This document shows positions 44,537 to 51,597 of a stretch of 64,000 nt of DNA, piece by piece. The translations under genes and the position numbers were made by a program. Origin of the DNA: Haloarcula sp. DT43. Lineage in GTDB: Archaea > Halobacteriota > Halobacteria > Halobacteriales > Haloarculaceae. The first letter of the stretch is position 1, and every line of letters starts with the position of its first letter. Under the pieces are notes generated by a model. The model was not told the DNA's origin. It did not search any database and saw nothing but the letters and a program-made list of their open reading frames with translations. Location of the stretch: positions 434,001-498,000 of the forward strand of contig NZ_JAYMGZ010000001.1 in the NCBI RefSeq assembly GCF_037078405.1. Direction: 5' to 3'.

Positions 44537-44575
44537 CCACCGCGAGCAGTCCCCACGCAAAACGGCGGTCGGCGG

Positions 44576-45580
44576 TTACTCGGTGATGTACTCGGCCACG
44601 TCGAGCATCCGGTTCGAGAAGCCGTACTCGTTGTCGTACCAGGTGAGTATCTTCGTCATCCCGCTGACGACGTTCGTCGACTGCAGGTCGACCTGCGTGG
44701 AGTAGGGGTCCCCGAGGATGTCAGAGGAGACGAGGTCGTCGCTCGTGACGCCCAGCACGCCTTCGAGTTCGCCGGCGGCGGCCTCCTCGAAGGCCGCGTT
44801 GACGTCGCTCTCGGTCACGTCGTCGTCGAGGTCGACGACGAACTCGGTGATGGAGCCGTTGGGCACCGGGACGCGGATGGCCATCCCGTCGAGCTTCCCT
44901 TCGAGTTCCGGCAGGACCTCGGTGGCCGCCTGCGCGGCACCGGTCGAGGTCGGGATGATGTTCTCGGCGGCGGCGCGGCGGCGACGGGGCTTGCCGTTCG
45001 GGCCGTCCATCAGGTTCTGGGAGCCGGTGTAGGCGTGGACCGTGGTCAGCTGGCCGGCCTCGATGCCGAACTCCTCGTCCAGCACCTTCGCCACCGGCGT
45101 GATAGAGTTGGTCGTACAGGAGGCGTTCGAGACGACCTTCTCGCCGTCGTACTCGTCGTGGTTGACGCCGTAGACGAGCTGTTTGACCGGCTCCTCGCCC
45201 TTCGGCGGCGCGGAGATGAGGACCTTGTCAGCACCCGCATCGAGGTGCTGGCTCGCGTCCTCCTTGGTGCGGAAGATGCCGGTCGCCTCGAAGGCCACGT
45301 CCACGTCGAGGTCCTCCCACGGGAGCTGTGTGGGGTCGGTCTCGTGGAAGACGCCCGCCTCGAAGTCGGTGCCCTCGACCGTGAGGACGCCGTCGTCGAC
45401 GCTCGCCCCTTCGAGTTCGCCCATGACGGTGTCGTACTGGGCGAAGTAGTCTATCTCCGAGTCGTCCATCACGTCGTTGATACCGACGATTTCGACGTCG
45501 TCGTTCGCAAGCGATGCGCGGAATACGTTGCGGCCGATGCGGCCGAAGCCGTTGAGGCCGACACGGACTGGCTCACTCAT
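44576..45580 (-). CDS. gap: glyceraldehyde-3-phosphate dehydrogenase, bacterial-type
   Basis: A 334-residue tetrameric dehydrogenase. The Rossmann start is RVGLNGFGRIGRNVFRASL; the catalytic Cys is in VVSNASCTTNSITP and the partner His in TVHAYTGSQNLMDGP. The C-terminal WYDNEYGFSNRMLDVAEYI is typical. This is the class I (bacterial/eukaryotic-like) enzyme. Haloarchaea can have glycolytic and gluconeogenic isoforms; the direction of this one cannot be told from sequence. A TATA-like box and a 12-base palindrome lie directly upstream. Confidence 0.96.
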   Translation of the reverse strand: MSEPVRVGLNGFGRIGRNVFRASLANDDVEIVGINDVMDDSEIDYFAQYDTVMGELEGASVDDGVLTVEGTDFEAGVFHETDPTQLPWEDLDVDVAFEATGIFRTKEDASQHLDAGADKVLISAPPKGEEPVKQLVYGVNHDEYDGEKVVSNASCTTNSITPVAKVLDEEFGIEAGQLTTVHAYTGSQNLMDGPNGKPRRRRAAAENIIPTSTGAAQAATEVLPELEGKLDGMAIRVPVPNGSITEFVVDLDDDVTESDVNAAFEEAAAGELEGVLGVTSDDLVSSDILGDPYSTQVDLQSTNVVSGMTKILTWYDNEYGFSNRMLDVAEYITE

Positions 45581-45582
45581 TG

Positions 45583-45594
45583 CTGTCTAGACAG
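45583..45594. promoter_or_regulatory. palindromic operator candidate before gap
   Basis: CTGTCTAGACAG is a perfect 12-base palindrome two bases upstream of the gap ATG, between the TATA box and the start, so a bound protein would block initiation. Confidence 0.45.
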
Positions 45595-45605
45595 GCTGTC
45601 GGTCA

Positions 45606-45615
45606 GTGTAAAATG
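45606..45615 (-). promoter_or_regulatory. TATA-like box of gap
   Basis: CATTTTACAC (reverse strand) lies 26-35 bp before the gap ATG at 45580, matching a leaderless transcript. Confidence 0.55.
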
Positions 45616-45721
45616 TTTTCGGATCTGTTGTAAATTTGTGTTTGTTTATGCGTGTTCGAGCACGAATGATTAATCGTGACAGTGTCCGGTCGACCGGGGC
45701 AGGTACTGGGGCCGTCCGAAG

Positions 45722-45731
45722 GCTTTTGAAA
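45722..45731 (+). promoter_or_regulatory. TATA-like box of the Hsp20 gene
   Basis: GCTTTTGAAA lies 26-35 bp before the ATG at 45757. No separate heat-shock operator is evident. Confidence 0.5.
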
Positions 45732-45756
45732 CGGACCGACGTATTGCCCGGTAGGA

Positions 45757-46143
45757 ATGAGACGCGATGACAGTGACGACCCGTTCGACGAGTTTTTCCG
45801 GGAAATAGAGCGGATGATGGACGAGATGATGGGTGCCGAGGGCGACGTCCACATCGACCGTGACGCCGGTGGCGGCGGGGCCGACCTCCACGTCGACGTC
45901 CACGAGACCGACGACGAAATCCGTGTCGTCGCCGACGTTCCGGGCGTCGACAAGGACGCAATCGACCTCAAGTGCGACGGCACCGTCCTCACTATCAACG
46001 CGGAGAGCGCCGAGCGCGAGTACCACGAACGGCTGACACTGCCGACCCGCGTCGACGAACACTCCGCCGCCGCGACGTACAACAACGGCATCCTCGAAGT
46101 CACCTTCGACCCCGAAGAGGACTCCGCCGACATCGAACTGTAG
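45757..46143 (+). CDS. Hsp20/alpha-crystallin small heat-shock protein
   Basis: A 128-residue chaperone. The N-terminal arm holds FDEFFREIERMMDEMMG, typical of archaeal members; the alpha-crystallin domain spans about 40-120 with DLHVDVHETDDEIRVVADVP, VDKDAIDLKCDGTVLTI and the end strand NNGILEVTF. No I-x-I motif is obvious in the short acidic tail (DSADIEL). It binds unfolding proteins to prevent aggregation. Confidence 0.93.
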   Translation: MRRDDSDDPFDEFFREIERMMDEMMGAEGDVHIDRDAGGGGADLHVDVHETDDEIRVVADVPGVDKDAIDLKCDGTVLTINAESAEREYHERLTLPTRVDEHSAAATYNNGILEVTFDPEEDSADIEL

Positions 46144-46179
46144 TTCGCTTTCGCCGGGTTTTCTGCGCTGTCGGTTCCG

Positions 46180-47043
46180 TCACCGCGTCGCCGTTCGCCG
46201 TATCAACGCCGCCAAGTCGTCCCAGAAGCCGTCCTGGTACTTCGTCGCCGAGTCGATTGTCGGCCGGGCGTTCGTCTCGTTGACCACCGCGCGCCCGTCG
46301 GTCACCAGCAGGTCGACGCCGAGGTACGGAATCCCCAGTTCGTCGGCCGCCGCTTCCGCCAGCGCCCGTAGCTCCGCCGGCAGCTCCCGCCCCTCGGCCT
46401 CGGCCCCGCGGTGGACGTTGTGCTTCCAGCGGCCCCGTTCGCGGCTCGCCTCGGGGAGTCGGCGCTCGACCGCGCCCACGTACTCGCCGTCGACGACCAT
46501 CACGCGGTAGTCGGCGGCGTCGGCCAGGTACTCCTGGACGAGAAACGACCGGTCGCCGACCGCGCGGTAGTCGTGGACCAGGTCCAGGTAGTCGACGACG
46601 CCGAGAAACGAGTCCAGGTCGTGAGCCTTGGCCACGCCGACGCCGCGGGTCGTCGAGTTCGGCTTCACGACCACTGGCGGGTCGAACCGCTCGAACGCCG
46701 CCGTCAGTTCGGCCTCGCTGGCCGGGTTCGACACGACGACGGTCTCGGGGACGGGAACGCCCGCCCGGCCGAGTCGCGCCAGCACGTCGGCCTTGTTCCG
46801 TGAGCGGAGGATGGCCTCGCGGTCGTTGACCCACGGGACGTCCAGCATGGCGTCGGCGACGGCCCCTTCCATGATTCGGGACGGATAGACGAAGCCCACG
46901 TCGTACGTGTCGAAGGGACGCTCGTCGAGCGCCAGCGTCCGCTCGGCCGTCTCGACGTGGCCCACCTCGATGTCCCGGGCCGCCAACGGCTCCGCCATCC
47001 GTTCGAAGGTCTCGGCCTTCGTCGTGACGGCCAGCCTGTGCAT
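46180..47043 (-). CDS. RimK-like ATP-grasp ligase
   Basis: A 287-residue protein starting MHRLAVTTKAETFERM. It has an N-terminal pre-ATP-grasp domain and an ATP-grasp fold: VVVKPNSTTRGVGVAKAHDL (P-loop region), SFLVQEYLADAADYRVMVVD, an arginine-rich GRWKHNVHRGAEAE loop and the metal-binding VDLLVTDGRAVVNETNARP. RimK-type enzymes add glutamate or other amino acids to proteins or small molecules; the acceptor here is unknown. A TATA-like GTTTTATCC lies 20-28 bp upstream (47063-47071, reverse strand), which fixes the start. Confidence 0.88.
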   Translation of the reverse strand: MHRLAVTTKAETFERMAEPLAARDIEVGHVETAERTLALDERPFDTYDVGFVYPSRIMEGAVADAMLDVPWVNDREAILRSRNKADVLARLGRAGVPVPETVVVSNPASEAELTAAFERFDPPVVVKPNSTTRGVGVAKAHDLDSFLGVVDYLDLVHDYRAVGDRSFLVQEYLADAADYRVMVVDGEYVGAVERRLPEASRERGRWKHNVHRGAEAEGRELPAELRALAEAAADELGIPYLGVDLLVTDGRAVVNETNARPTIDSATKYQDGFWDDLAALIRRTATR

Positions 47044-47181
47044 GCCTTCCAGTTGGTGTGGAGGGATAAAACACGCTCGCAGCCACGCCGTCGCTCCCCG
47101 CGGCGTATCGACCGTCCCAACCACAGAATAGTGGGTATACTGAATGAATACGCAACTATCGATGTAATTATCAGACAAACA

Positions 47182-47191
47182 CTATGTATAG
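47182..47191 (+). promoter_or_regulatory. TATA-like box of the UspA gene, inside a small inverted repeat
   Basis: CTATGTATAG lies 21-30 bp before the GTG start at 47212. It sits inside ACTAT-GT-ATAGT (47181-47192), so the box itself is nearly palindromic. Confidence 0.5.
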
Positions 47192-47211
47192 TGGGAGTAA
47201 ATAGACCACAC

Positions 47212-47643
47212 GTGTACGACGATATTCTCTTTCCGACGGACGGGAGCGACGGCGCAAACGAGGCGCTCGCACACGCGCTGGAACTGGCGGAGACGCACGA
47301 CTCGACGATTCACGTGCTCTCCGTCGTCGACTCGACGTACCTCGGGAGCGCCGGGGCGGAAGCGACGACCATCGAATCGTTGCAGGAACGGACCGAGCAG
47401 GTCATCGACGAGACGGTCGACGACATCGCCGACCACGGCGCGGCCGTCGTCTCTGCGCACCGCATGGGCGACCCCTACGAGGAAATCATCGACTACGCCA
47501 GGACCGAAGACATCGACATGATAGTCATGGGCACGCACGGCCGGAGCGGGCTGGACCGGTTCCTGCTGGGTAGCGTCGCCGAGAAGGTCGTCCGGACGGC
47601 GGACGCGCCGGTGTTGACGGTCCGACTGTCCGGGGCGACCTAA
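47212..47643 (+). CDS. UspA-family universal stress protein
   Basis: A 143-residue single-domain protein with GTG start (VYDDILFPTDGSDG...). The ATP-binding type motif near the C terminus is GTHGRSGLDRFLLGSVAEKVV, matching G-x2-G-x9-G-[ST], followed by a final strand APVLTVRL. The GTG is chosen because a TATA-like box precedes it at leaderless distance and it matches the usual family start. Haloarchaea have many paralogues; specific role unknown. Confidence 0.92.
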   Translation: MYDDILFPTDGSDGANEALAHALELAETHDSTIHVLSVVDSTYLGSAGAEATTIESLQERTEQVIDETVDDIADHGAAVVSAHRMGDPYEEIIDYARTEDIDMIVMGTHGRSGLDRFLLGSVAEKVVRTADAPVLTVRLSGAT

Positions 47644-47679
47644 CGCCGCTGGCAGCGCCGGGACGCGTGGGGCGGTCGG

Positions 47680-47877
47680 TCAGTCCCCGCCGCGACCGCG
47701 CCGGAGCGCCCACAGCACGAGGAACACGCCCTCGACGCGGGCGGCGCTGTACACCCACGGGCGCAGGTCTATCTCGTCGCCGTTCGTCGCCGCGAGCCCC
47801 ATCCAGAAGTCGACGACCGTCCGCGGGCGGAGCAGTTCGAGGACGCCGAACGCCAGGAGGACGAATCTGAGTACCAT
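47680..47877 (-). CDS. small membrane protein, hypothetical
   Basis: A 65-residue protein starting MVLRFVLLAFGVLELLRP with one helix at the N terminus and a second hydrophobic stretch near residues 46-58 (VEGVFLVLWAL). A TATA-like CGTTATTGC (reverse strand, 47904-47912) lies 27-35 bp before the ATG at 47877, which fixes the start over an upstream in-frame codon. The sequence RPRTVVDFWMGLAA looks conserved-type, but no function is known to me. Confidence 0.7.
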   Translation of the reverse strand: MVLRFVLLAFGVLELLRPRTVVDFWMGLAATNGDEIDLRPWVYSAARVEGVFLVLWALRRGRGGD

Positions 47878-48002
47878 GCTAGGTAGTACGCGGGACTGGT
47901 GCAATAACGTTGCGGGGCGGTAGCATACGACAAGTCGGCGTTCCAGAGTGCCCGTGACGACAGACGTGACTCCTCGTCGGAGCGGCGCGGAGAAACGAGG
48001 TC

Positions 48003-48018
48003 GGGGCGGCGACGCCCC
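48003..48018. terminator. GC hairpin after rpl10e
   Basis: GGGGCG (48003-48008) and CGCCCC (48013-48018) pair perfectly around GCGA, about 40 bp beyond the rpl10e stop (reverse strand). It could mark the 3' end of that transcript. The rest of the 180-bp gap holds nothing clear. Confidence 0.4.
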
Positions 48019-48057
48019 TCGCGTGCCACGAACGGTGAGTGGACGCTGTTGCGTGAG

Positions 48058-48591
48058 TTACGCTATCAGCAGCTCTTCGCCGCGTTCGACCTTGATGCGA
48101 CACGAGGGCGTTATCTTGTTGTAGGCGCGGCGGAACGCCTCCTTGACGTGTTCGGCGTCCTCGACGTTGCAGTACGCGGTGAACAGTTGCTCGCCGGCCT
48201 GGACGCGGGCGGCGGTGCCGACTATCTTCCCGAAGGCGGCGCGCATCCCGTCGGAGACACGGTCGGCCCCGGCACCGGTCGCCTGCTTGTTCTCGCGCAG
48301 GACCTGGTGGGGGAACTTCCGCAGCGTCATCTTGTAGTCGCCCTCTTCGCCGAGTTCCTTTATCATGTGGCGGTTGGCCGACAGCCGGGAGGCCTCGAGG
48401 GAGCCGTGGCGGAGCTGGACGGTCTCCTCGACGATGAGGCTTATCTGGACGGGGTAGTCGTCGGCGTCCTTCTGCTTGCGGCCCATCTTGTGCTGTGCGA
48501 TCTTCGAACCGGGGATGCCCGTGATGTATTCGCGTCGGGTGTACGCGGGCTTGTCGATGTCCCGGTACATTGAGGCGGGTTTGTCCGACAT
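48058..48591 (-). CDS. rpl10e: 50S ribosomal protein L10e (uL16)
   Basis: A 177-residue large-subunit protein starting [21 protein letters not shown]. Family blocks: [39 protein letters not shown] and [20 protein letters not shown]. It binds near the peptidyl-transferase centre. The ATG at 48591 fits the family length. It is a stand-alone ribosomal gene, as in other archaea, with a possible TATA element CCCTTATTGG (reverse strand, 48622-48631). Confidence 0.97.
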   Translation of the reverse strand: MSDKPASMYRDIDKPAYTRREYITGIPGSKIAQHKMGRKQKDADDYPVQISLIVEETVQLRHGSLEASRLSANRHMIKELGEEGDYKMTLRKFPHQVLRENKQATGAGADRVSDGMRAAFGKIVGTAARVQAGEQLFTAYCNVEDAEHVKEAFRRAYNKITPSCRIKVERGEELLIA

Positions 48592-48766
48592 AGGTACTCT
48601 TGGAGAATACGTCGCCGAGCGGCCCAATAAGGGCTTCGAACCCGCCCGGCGGCATGCCGTGGTGTCTCACACGGCGGCCCGGGACCCCGTATCGACCGCC
48701 ACCGTGGCCGGGCTCTCACGCCTCGGTCCGGCGTGACCTGTCGCCGGTAACACCGCTGTCACCGCG

Positions 48767-48777
48767 CTCTTTTACCC
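48767..48777 (+). promoter_or_regulatory. TATA-like box of the GST-family gene
   Basis: CTCTTTTACCC lies 24-34 bp before the ATG at 48801, supporting that start and leaderless transcription. Confidence 0.55.
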
Positions 48778-48800
48778 CTCGCACGCGTATCCGGAGTATC

Positions 48801-49799
48801 ATGAACATGCTCGTCGACGGCGAGTGGCGGACCGACGCGTACGAAACCACGAACGAGGACGGGGCCTTCGACCGGCAGGACACCACCTTCCGCGACCGAA
48901 TCGAGGACGACCCCGACGCGCGGTTCCAGCCCGAGGCGGGGCGGTATCACCTGTACGCCTGCCGCGCCTGCCCGTGGGCCCACCGCGTTCTGGTCGCCCG
49001 GAAGCTCCTGGGGCTGGAAGACGCCATCACCGTCGACTACGTCGACCCGTTCCGCGCCGAAGACGGCTGGCAGTTCACGCCCGAGAAGGAGGGGTGTACG
49101 CCGGATACGGTCAACGGCGCGGACTACCTCCGCGAGATTTACGTCGAGGCCGACCCCGACGCGACCTGTCGCGTGACGGTCCCGGTGCTGTGGGACAAAC
49201 AGGAGGAGACCATCGTCAACAACGAGTCCGAGGAGATTCTCCGGATGCTGGACACCGAGTTCGACGACGTGGCCGAGAACGACGTAGACCTCTACCCCGA
49301 GGGCTATCAGGACGAGGTCGACCGCATCATCGACGACATCTACGAGCCGATCAACAACGGCGTCTACCGCTGTGGCTTCGCCGACAGCCAGTCGGCCTAC
49401 GACGAGGCCGTCGAGGAGCTGTTCGACGCGCTCGACCACTGGGACGACGTGCTCGAAGACCAGCGGTTCCTCGCCGGCGACCGCCTGACCGAGGCGGACG
49501 TCTGCATGTTCACGACGCTGGTGCGCTTCGACGAGGTGTACCACACCCACTTCATGTGCAACCACAAGCTCATCCGCGAGTACGACAACCTCTGGCCGTA
49601 CCTGCGTGACCTCTACCAGCTCCCCGGCGTCGCCGAGACGGTGAACATGGACCACATCACGGAGCACTACTACACCACTCACCCCGACGTGAGCCCGAAG
49701 CGCATCGTCCCGATGGGGCCCGACCCCGACTTCGCCGCCGGCCACGACCGCGACGCGCTGCCGGGCGACCTCCCCGACGCGCTCTTCCCCACGGTGTAA
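48801..49799 (+). CDS. glutathionyl-hydroquinone reductase-like protein (GST Xi class)
   Basis: A 332-residue protein of the YqjG/ECM4 family. The thioredoxin-like N-terminal domain has the catalytic Cys in CRACPWAHRVLVARK (around residues 51-65), followed by RVTVPVLWDKQEETIVNNES (glutathione-site Val-Pro and E-S). The helical C-terminal domain includes EDQRFLAGDRLTEADVCMFT and FDEVYHTHF. The bacterial enzymes reduce glutathionyl-hydroquinones; haloarchaea use gamma-glutamylcysteine instead of glutathione, so the thiol substrate probably differs. Confidence 0.92.
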   Translation: MNMLVDGEWRTDAYETTNEDGAFDRQDTTFRDRIEDDPDARFQPEAGRYHLYACRACPWAHRVLVARKLLGLEDAITVDYVDPFRAEDGWQFTPEKEGCTPDTVNGADYLREIYVEADPDATCRVTVPVLWDKQEETIVNNESEEILRMLDTEFDDVAENDVDLYPEGYQDEVDRIIDDIYEPINNGVYRCGFADSQSAYDEAVEELFDALDHWDDVLEDQRFLAGDRLTEADVCMFTTLVRFDEVYHTHFMCNHKLIREYDNLWPYLRDLYQLPGVAETVNMDHITEHYYTTHPDVSPKRIVPMGPDPDFAAGHDRDALPGDLPDALFPTV

Positions 49800-49839
49800 G
49801 GACGGCATCGGATATCGAGGGGTGAGTCGACGCTGTGTC

Positions 49840-49847
49840 TTTTATCC
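49840..49847 (+). promoter_or_regulatory. TATA-like box of the pilin gene
   Basis: TTTTATCC lies 23-30 bp before the ATG at 49870, confirming the start just ahead of the prepilin signal. Confidence 0.5.
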
Positions 49848-49869
49848 GTCTGGGCCTCACGTGCGCCCA

Positions 49870-50373
49870 ATGAATCGGGTGTGGGAGCGACGCCGGGGTG
49901 TCAGCCCGGTCATCGGCATCGTCTTGCTGGTCGGCATCGCCGCGATTCTCGCCGCGACCGTCGGCGCGTTCGCGCTGGGGTTCAGCGACCAGCGCCCCGC
50001 GCAGGCCCCACAGGTCGCTATCGTGGCCGACTACAGCGAGCGGACGACCGGCAACGGGGAGTACCTGAACCTCACCTTCCGGAGCGGCGACACTGTCTCT
50101 CGGGACAATCTTTCCGTCGCCGTCTCCGGGGCCGAGAGTTCCGACGGCAGCGACGTGGCCATGGCCGCCGACCCGATACAGGCACAGGTGCCGGCGCGGA
50201 TTACCTCGGGGACCCAGGTCACGATACACCGCGGACAGTTCACCGGTGTCGGCGGCGGGGAGCATCTGGACCTGAGCGACGCGACGGTCCGTCTCGTCTG
50301 GAACCCCGCGGACGAGCCGACGTCCGAGAGCTACGTCGTCTACCGCTGGCCGGACCCGAGCCGGCGCAACTGA
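49870..50373 (+). CDS. type IV pilin-like protein (Pilin_N domain)
   Basis: A 167-residue protein starting MNRVWERRRGVSPVIGIVLL. RRGVSPVIG is the haloarchaeal prepilin peptidase (PibD) processing site followed by a hydrophobic assembly helix (residues about 13-37). The rest is a beta-rich head with acidic and Ser/Thr-rich stretches. Such proteins form adhesive pili or related surface fibres; no assembly ATPase is nearby. The frame is open upstream but the ATG at 49870 gives the standard signal. Confidence 0.9.
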   Translation: MNRVWERRRGVSPVIGIVLLVGIAAILAATVGAFALGFSDQRPAQAPQVAIVADYSERTTGNGEYLNLTFRSGDTVSRDNLSVAVSGAESSDGSDVAMAADPIQAQVPARITSGTQVTIHRGQFTGVGGGEHLDLSDATVRLVWNPADEPTSESYVVYRWPDPSRRN

Positions 50374-50383
50374 CCCCGGCCGC

Positions 50384-51436
50384 TCACTCGGCCAGCGAGA
50401 GCGTGACCGCGTCCGTCTCGTAGTCCTCGATGAACGATCCGGAGCCGCCGAGGGATACGGTGCGGTCGCCGACGTCGACGACCAGCGTGTGCTCGATGGG
50501 GTAGGAGTTGGTCTGTGGCTCGGCGACCCCCTGTTTCGTCTCGACGACGGTCCCCTCGATGGTGGTGGTGTCGTCGTCGGCCTGGACCGCCCGGACCTCC
50601 GCGGAGACCTGCACGGCGTGGCCGGCGCGCAGGTGCAGCGTCGCCTGGAGGACGGCGTGGCGGAAGTCGTGGTAGGTGGCCGGCAACGGGGCCGGGTCGG
50701 CGACGGTCACCTCGGTGGCCATCAGCCAGTAGTTCCCGAGGAACGACCCCGACAGCACCGGGACGAGCTGTTGCTGGACGAAGGCGATGGCCCGCTGGTC
50801 GGAGTTGGTGCGTGTCACCATCTCCGCCGGGGAGACGAGGCCGAACTGGGCGTCGACGGTGAGCATTATCGGCATTGGCTGGTCCCAGGAGCGGGCGACG
50901 GAGGCCAGCCCGCTCACGTCCTCGGGGGCCAGGCCGTCGGCGCTGCTGACGACCAGCATCACGAGGACGCCGCGGTCGACGGCCGCGGCCAACTCCTCCG
51001 ATATCTCGGGCAGGTACTGCTGGGGCACCGACAGCATAATCTCGCGCTCCGCGTTCCTGATGTACTCCGTGAGTCGCTTGATGACCGTCACCCGCGACTT
51101 GATGACGTCGAACTGCTGGGGCTCCCGCGCACTCGCGGAGTACCGGGAGTCGAGCGCCCCGCCCATCTCCTCGAGGCGGTCGGTCAGCGCGTCGATGACC
51201 TCCTCGGGCGGCCGGGCGCGTATCGTCGTCGGCACGACGTGGTCGTTGACCTCGACGAACCCGCGGTCCTCGAGCGACTCGCTGATGCTGTAGACGTACC
51301 GTTTGGAGACGCCGGTGTCGTCGGCGATTTCGCTGGCCGTGGCCTCGCCGCTGCCGAGAATCGACAGGTACGTGTCGACTTCCTTCTCCGACAGACCCAG
51401 TTGTCCCAGCCTGTCCCTGAGAGTCGAATCGTCCAT
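50384..51436 (-). CDS. trmB: TrmB-family sugar-responsive transcriptional regulator
   Basis: A 350-residue regulator starting MDDSTLRDRLGQLGLSEKEV. The N-terminal winged helix (about 8-80) has EATASEIADDTGVSKRYVYS; a middle coiled-coil helix precedes a phospholipase-D-like core (REIMLSVPQQYLPEISEELA) and a C-terminal beta-rich sugar-binding TrmB domain. In other archaea TrmB proteins bind maltose, trehalose or glucose and control transport or central metabolism. The adjacent mal genes make malto-oligosaccharide control likely. A TATA-like AGTTATCC lies at 51461-51468 (reverse strand). Confidence 0.9.
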   Translation of the reverse strand: MDDSTLRDRLGQLGLSEKEVDTYLSILGSGEATASEIADDTGVSKRYVYSISESLEDRGFVEVNDHVVPTTIRARPPEEVIDALTDRLEEMGGALDSRYSASAREPQQFDVIKSRVTVIKRLTEYIRNAEREIMLSVPQQYLPEISEELAAAVDRGVLVMLVVSSADGLAPEDVSGLASVARSWDQPMPIMLTVDAQFGLVSPAEMVTRTNSDQRAIAFVQQQLVPVLSGSFLGNYWLMATEVTVADPAPLPATYHDFRHAVLQATLHLRAGHAVQVSAEVRAVQADDDTTTIEGTVVETKQGVAEPQTNSYPIEHTLVVDVGDRTVSLGGSGSFIEDYETDAVTLSLAE

Positions 51437-51545
51437 CTGTTCACATCTGGTACCGGCGGCGGATAACTGTGTTTCGGTGCCCTGTAACCTCCGACGCCCC
51501 CGTCGCGGGGTCGCGCCGTCGCCCCGCCTCTCGCCGCCACAAGAA

Positions 51546-51559
51546 TGAAAAATTATTAC
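51546..51559 (+). promoter_or_regulatory. AT-rich element shared with the amylase promoter
   Basis: TGAAAAATTATTAC differs from TGAAAATATATTAC at 57085-57098 in only two central bases. Both lie in mal-locus promoters: here upstream of the GH15 TATA box, there at the amylase TATA region on the other strand. It could be a regulator site, or chance similarity of AT-rich promoter DNA. Confidence 0.3.
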
Positions 51560-51587
51560 ACCACATTTTATATTCCCTGCAGTGGTG
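51559..51587. promoter_or_regulatory. inverted repeat around the GH15 TATA box
   Basis: CACCAC (51559-51564) and GTGGTG (51582-51587) are exact reverse complements, 17 bases apart, enclosing the TATA-like TTTTATATT (51566-51574), which lies 24-32 bp before the ATG at 51598. The layout suits a repressor that blocks TBP/TFB. Confidence 0.45.
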
Positions 51588-51597
51588 CCACTCTCCA

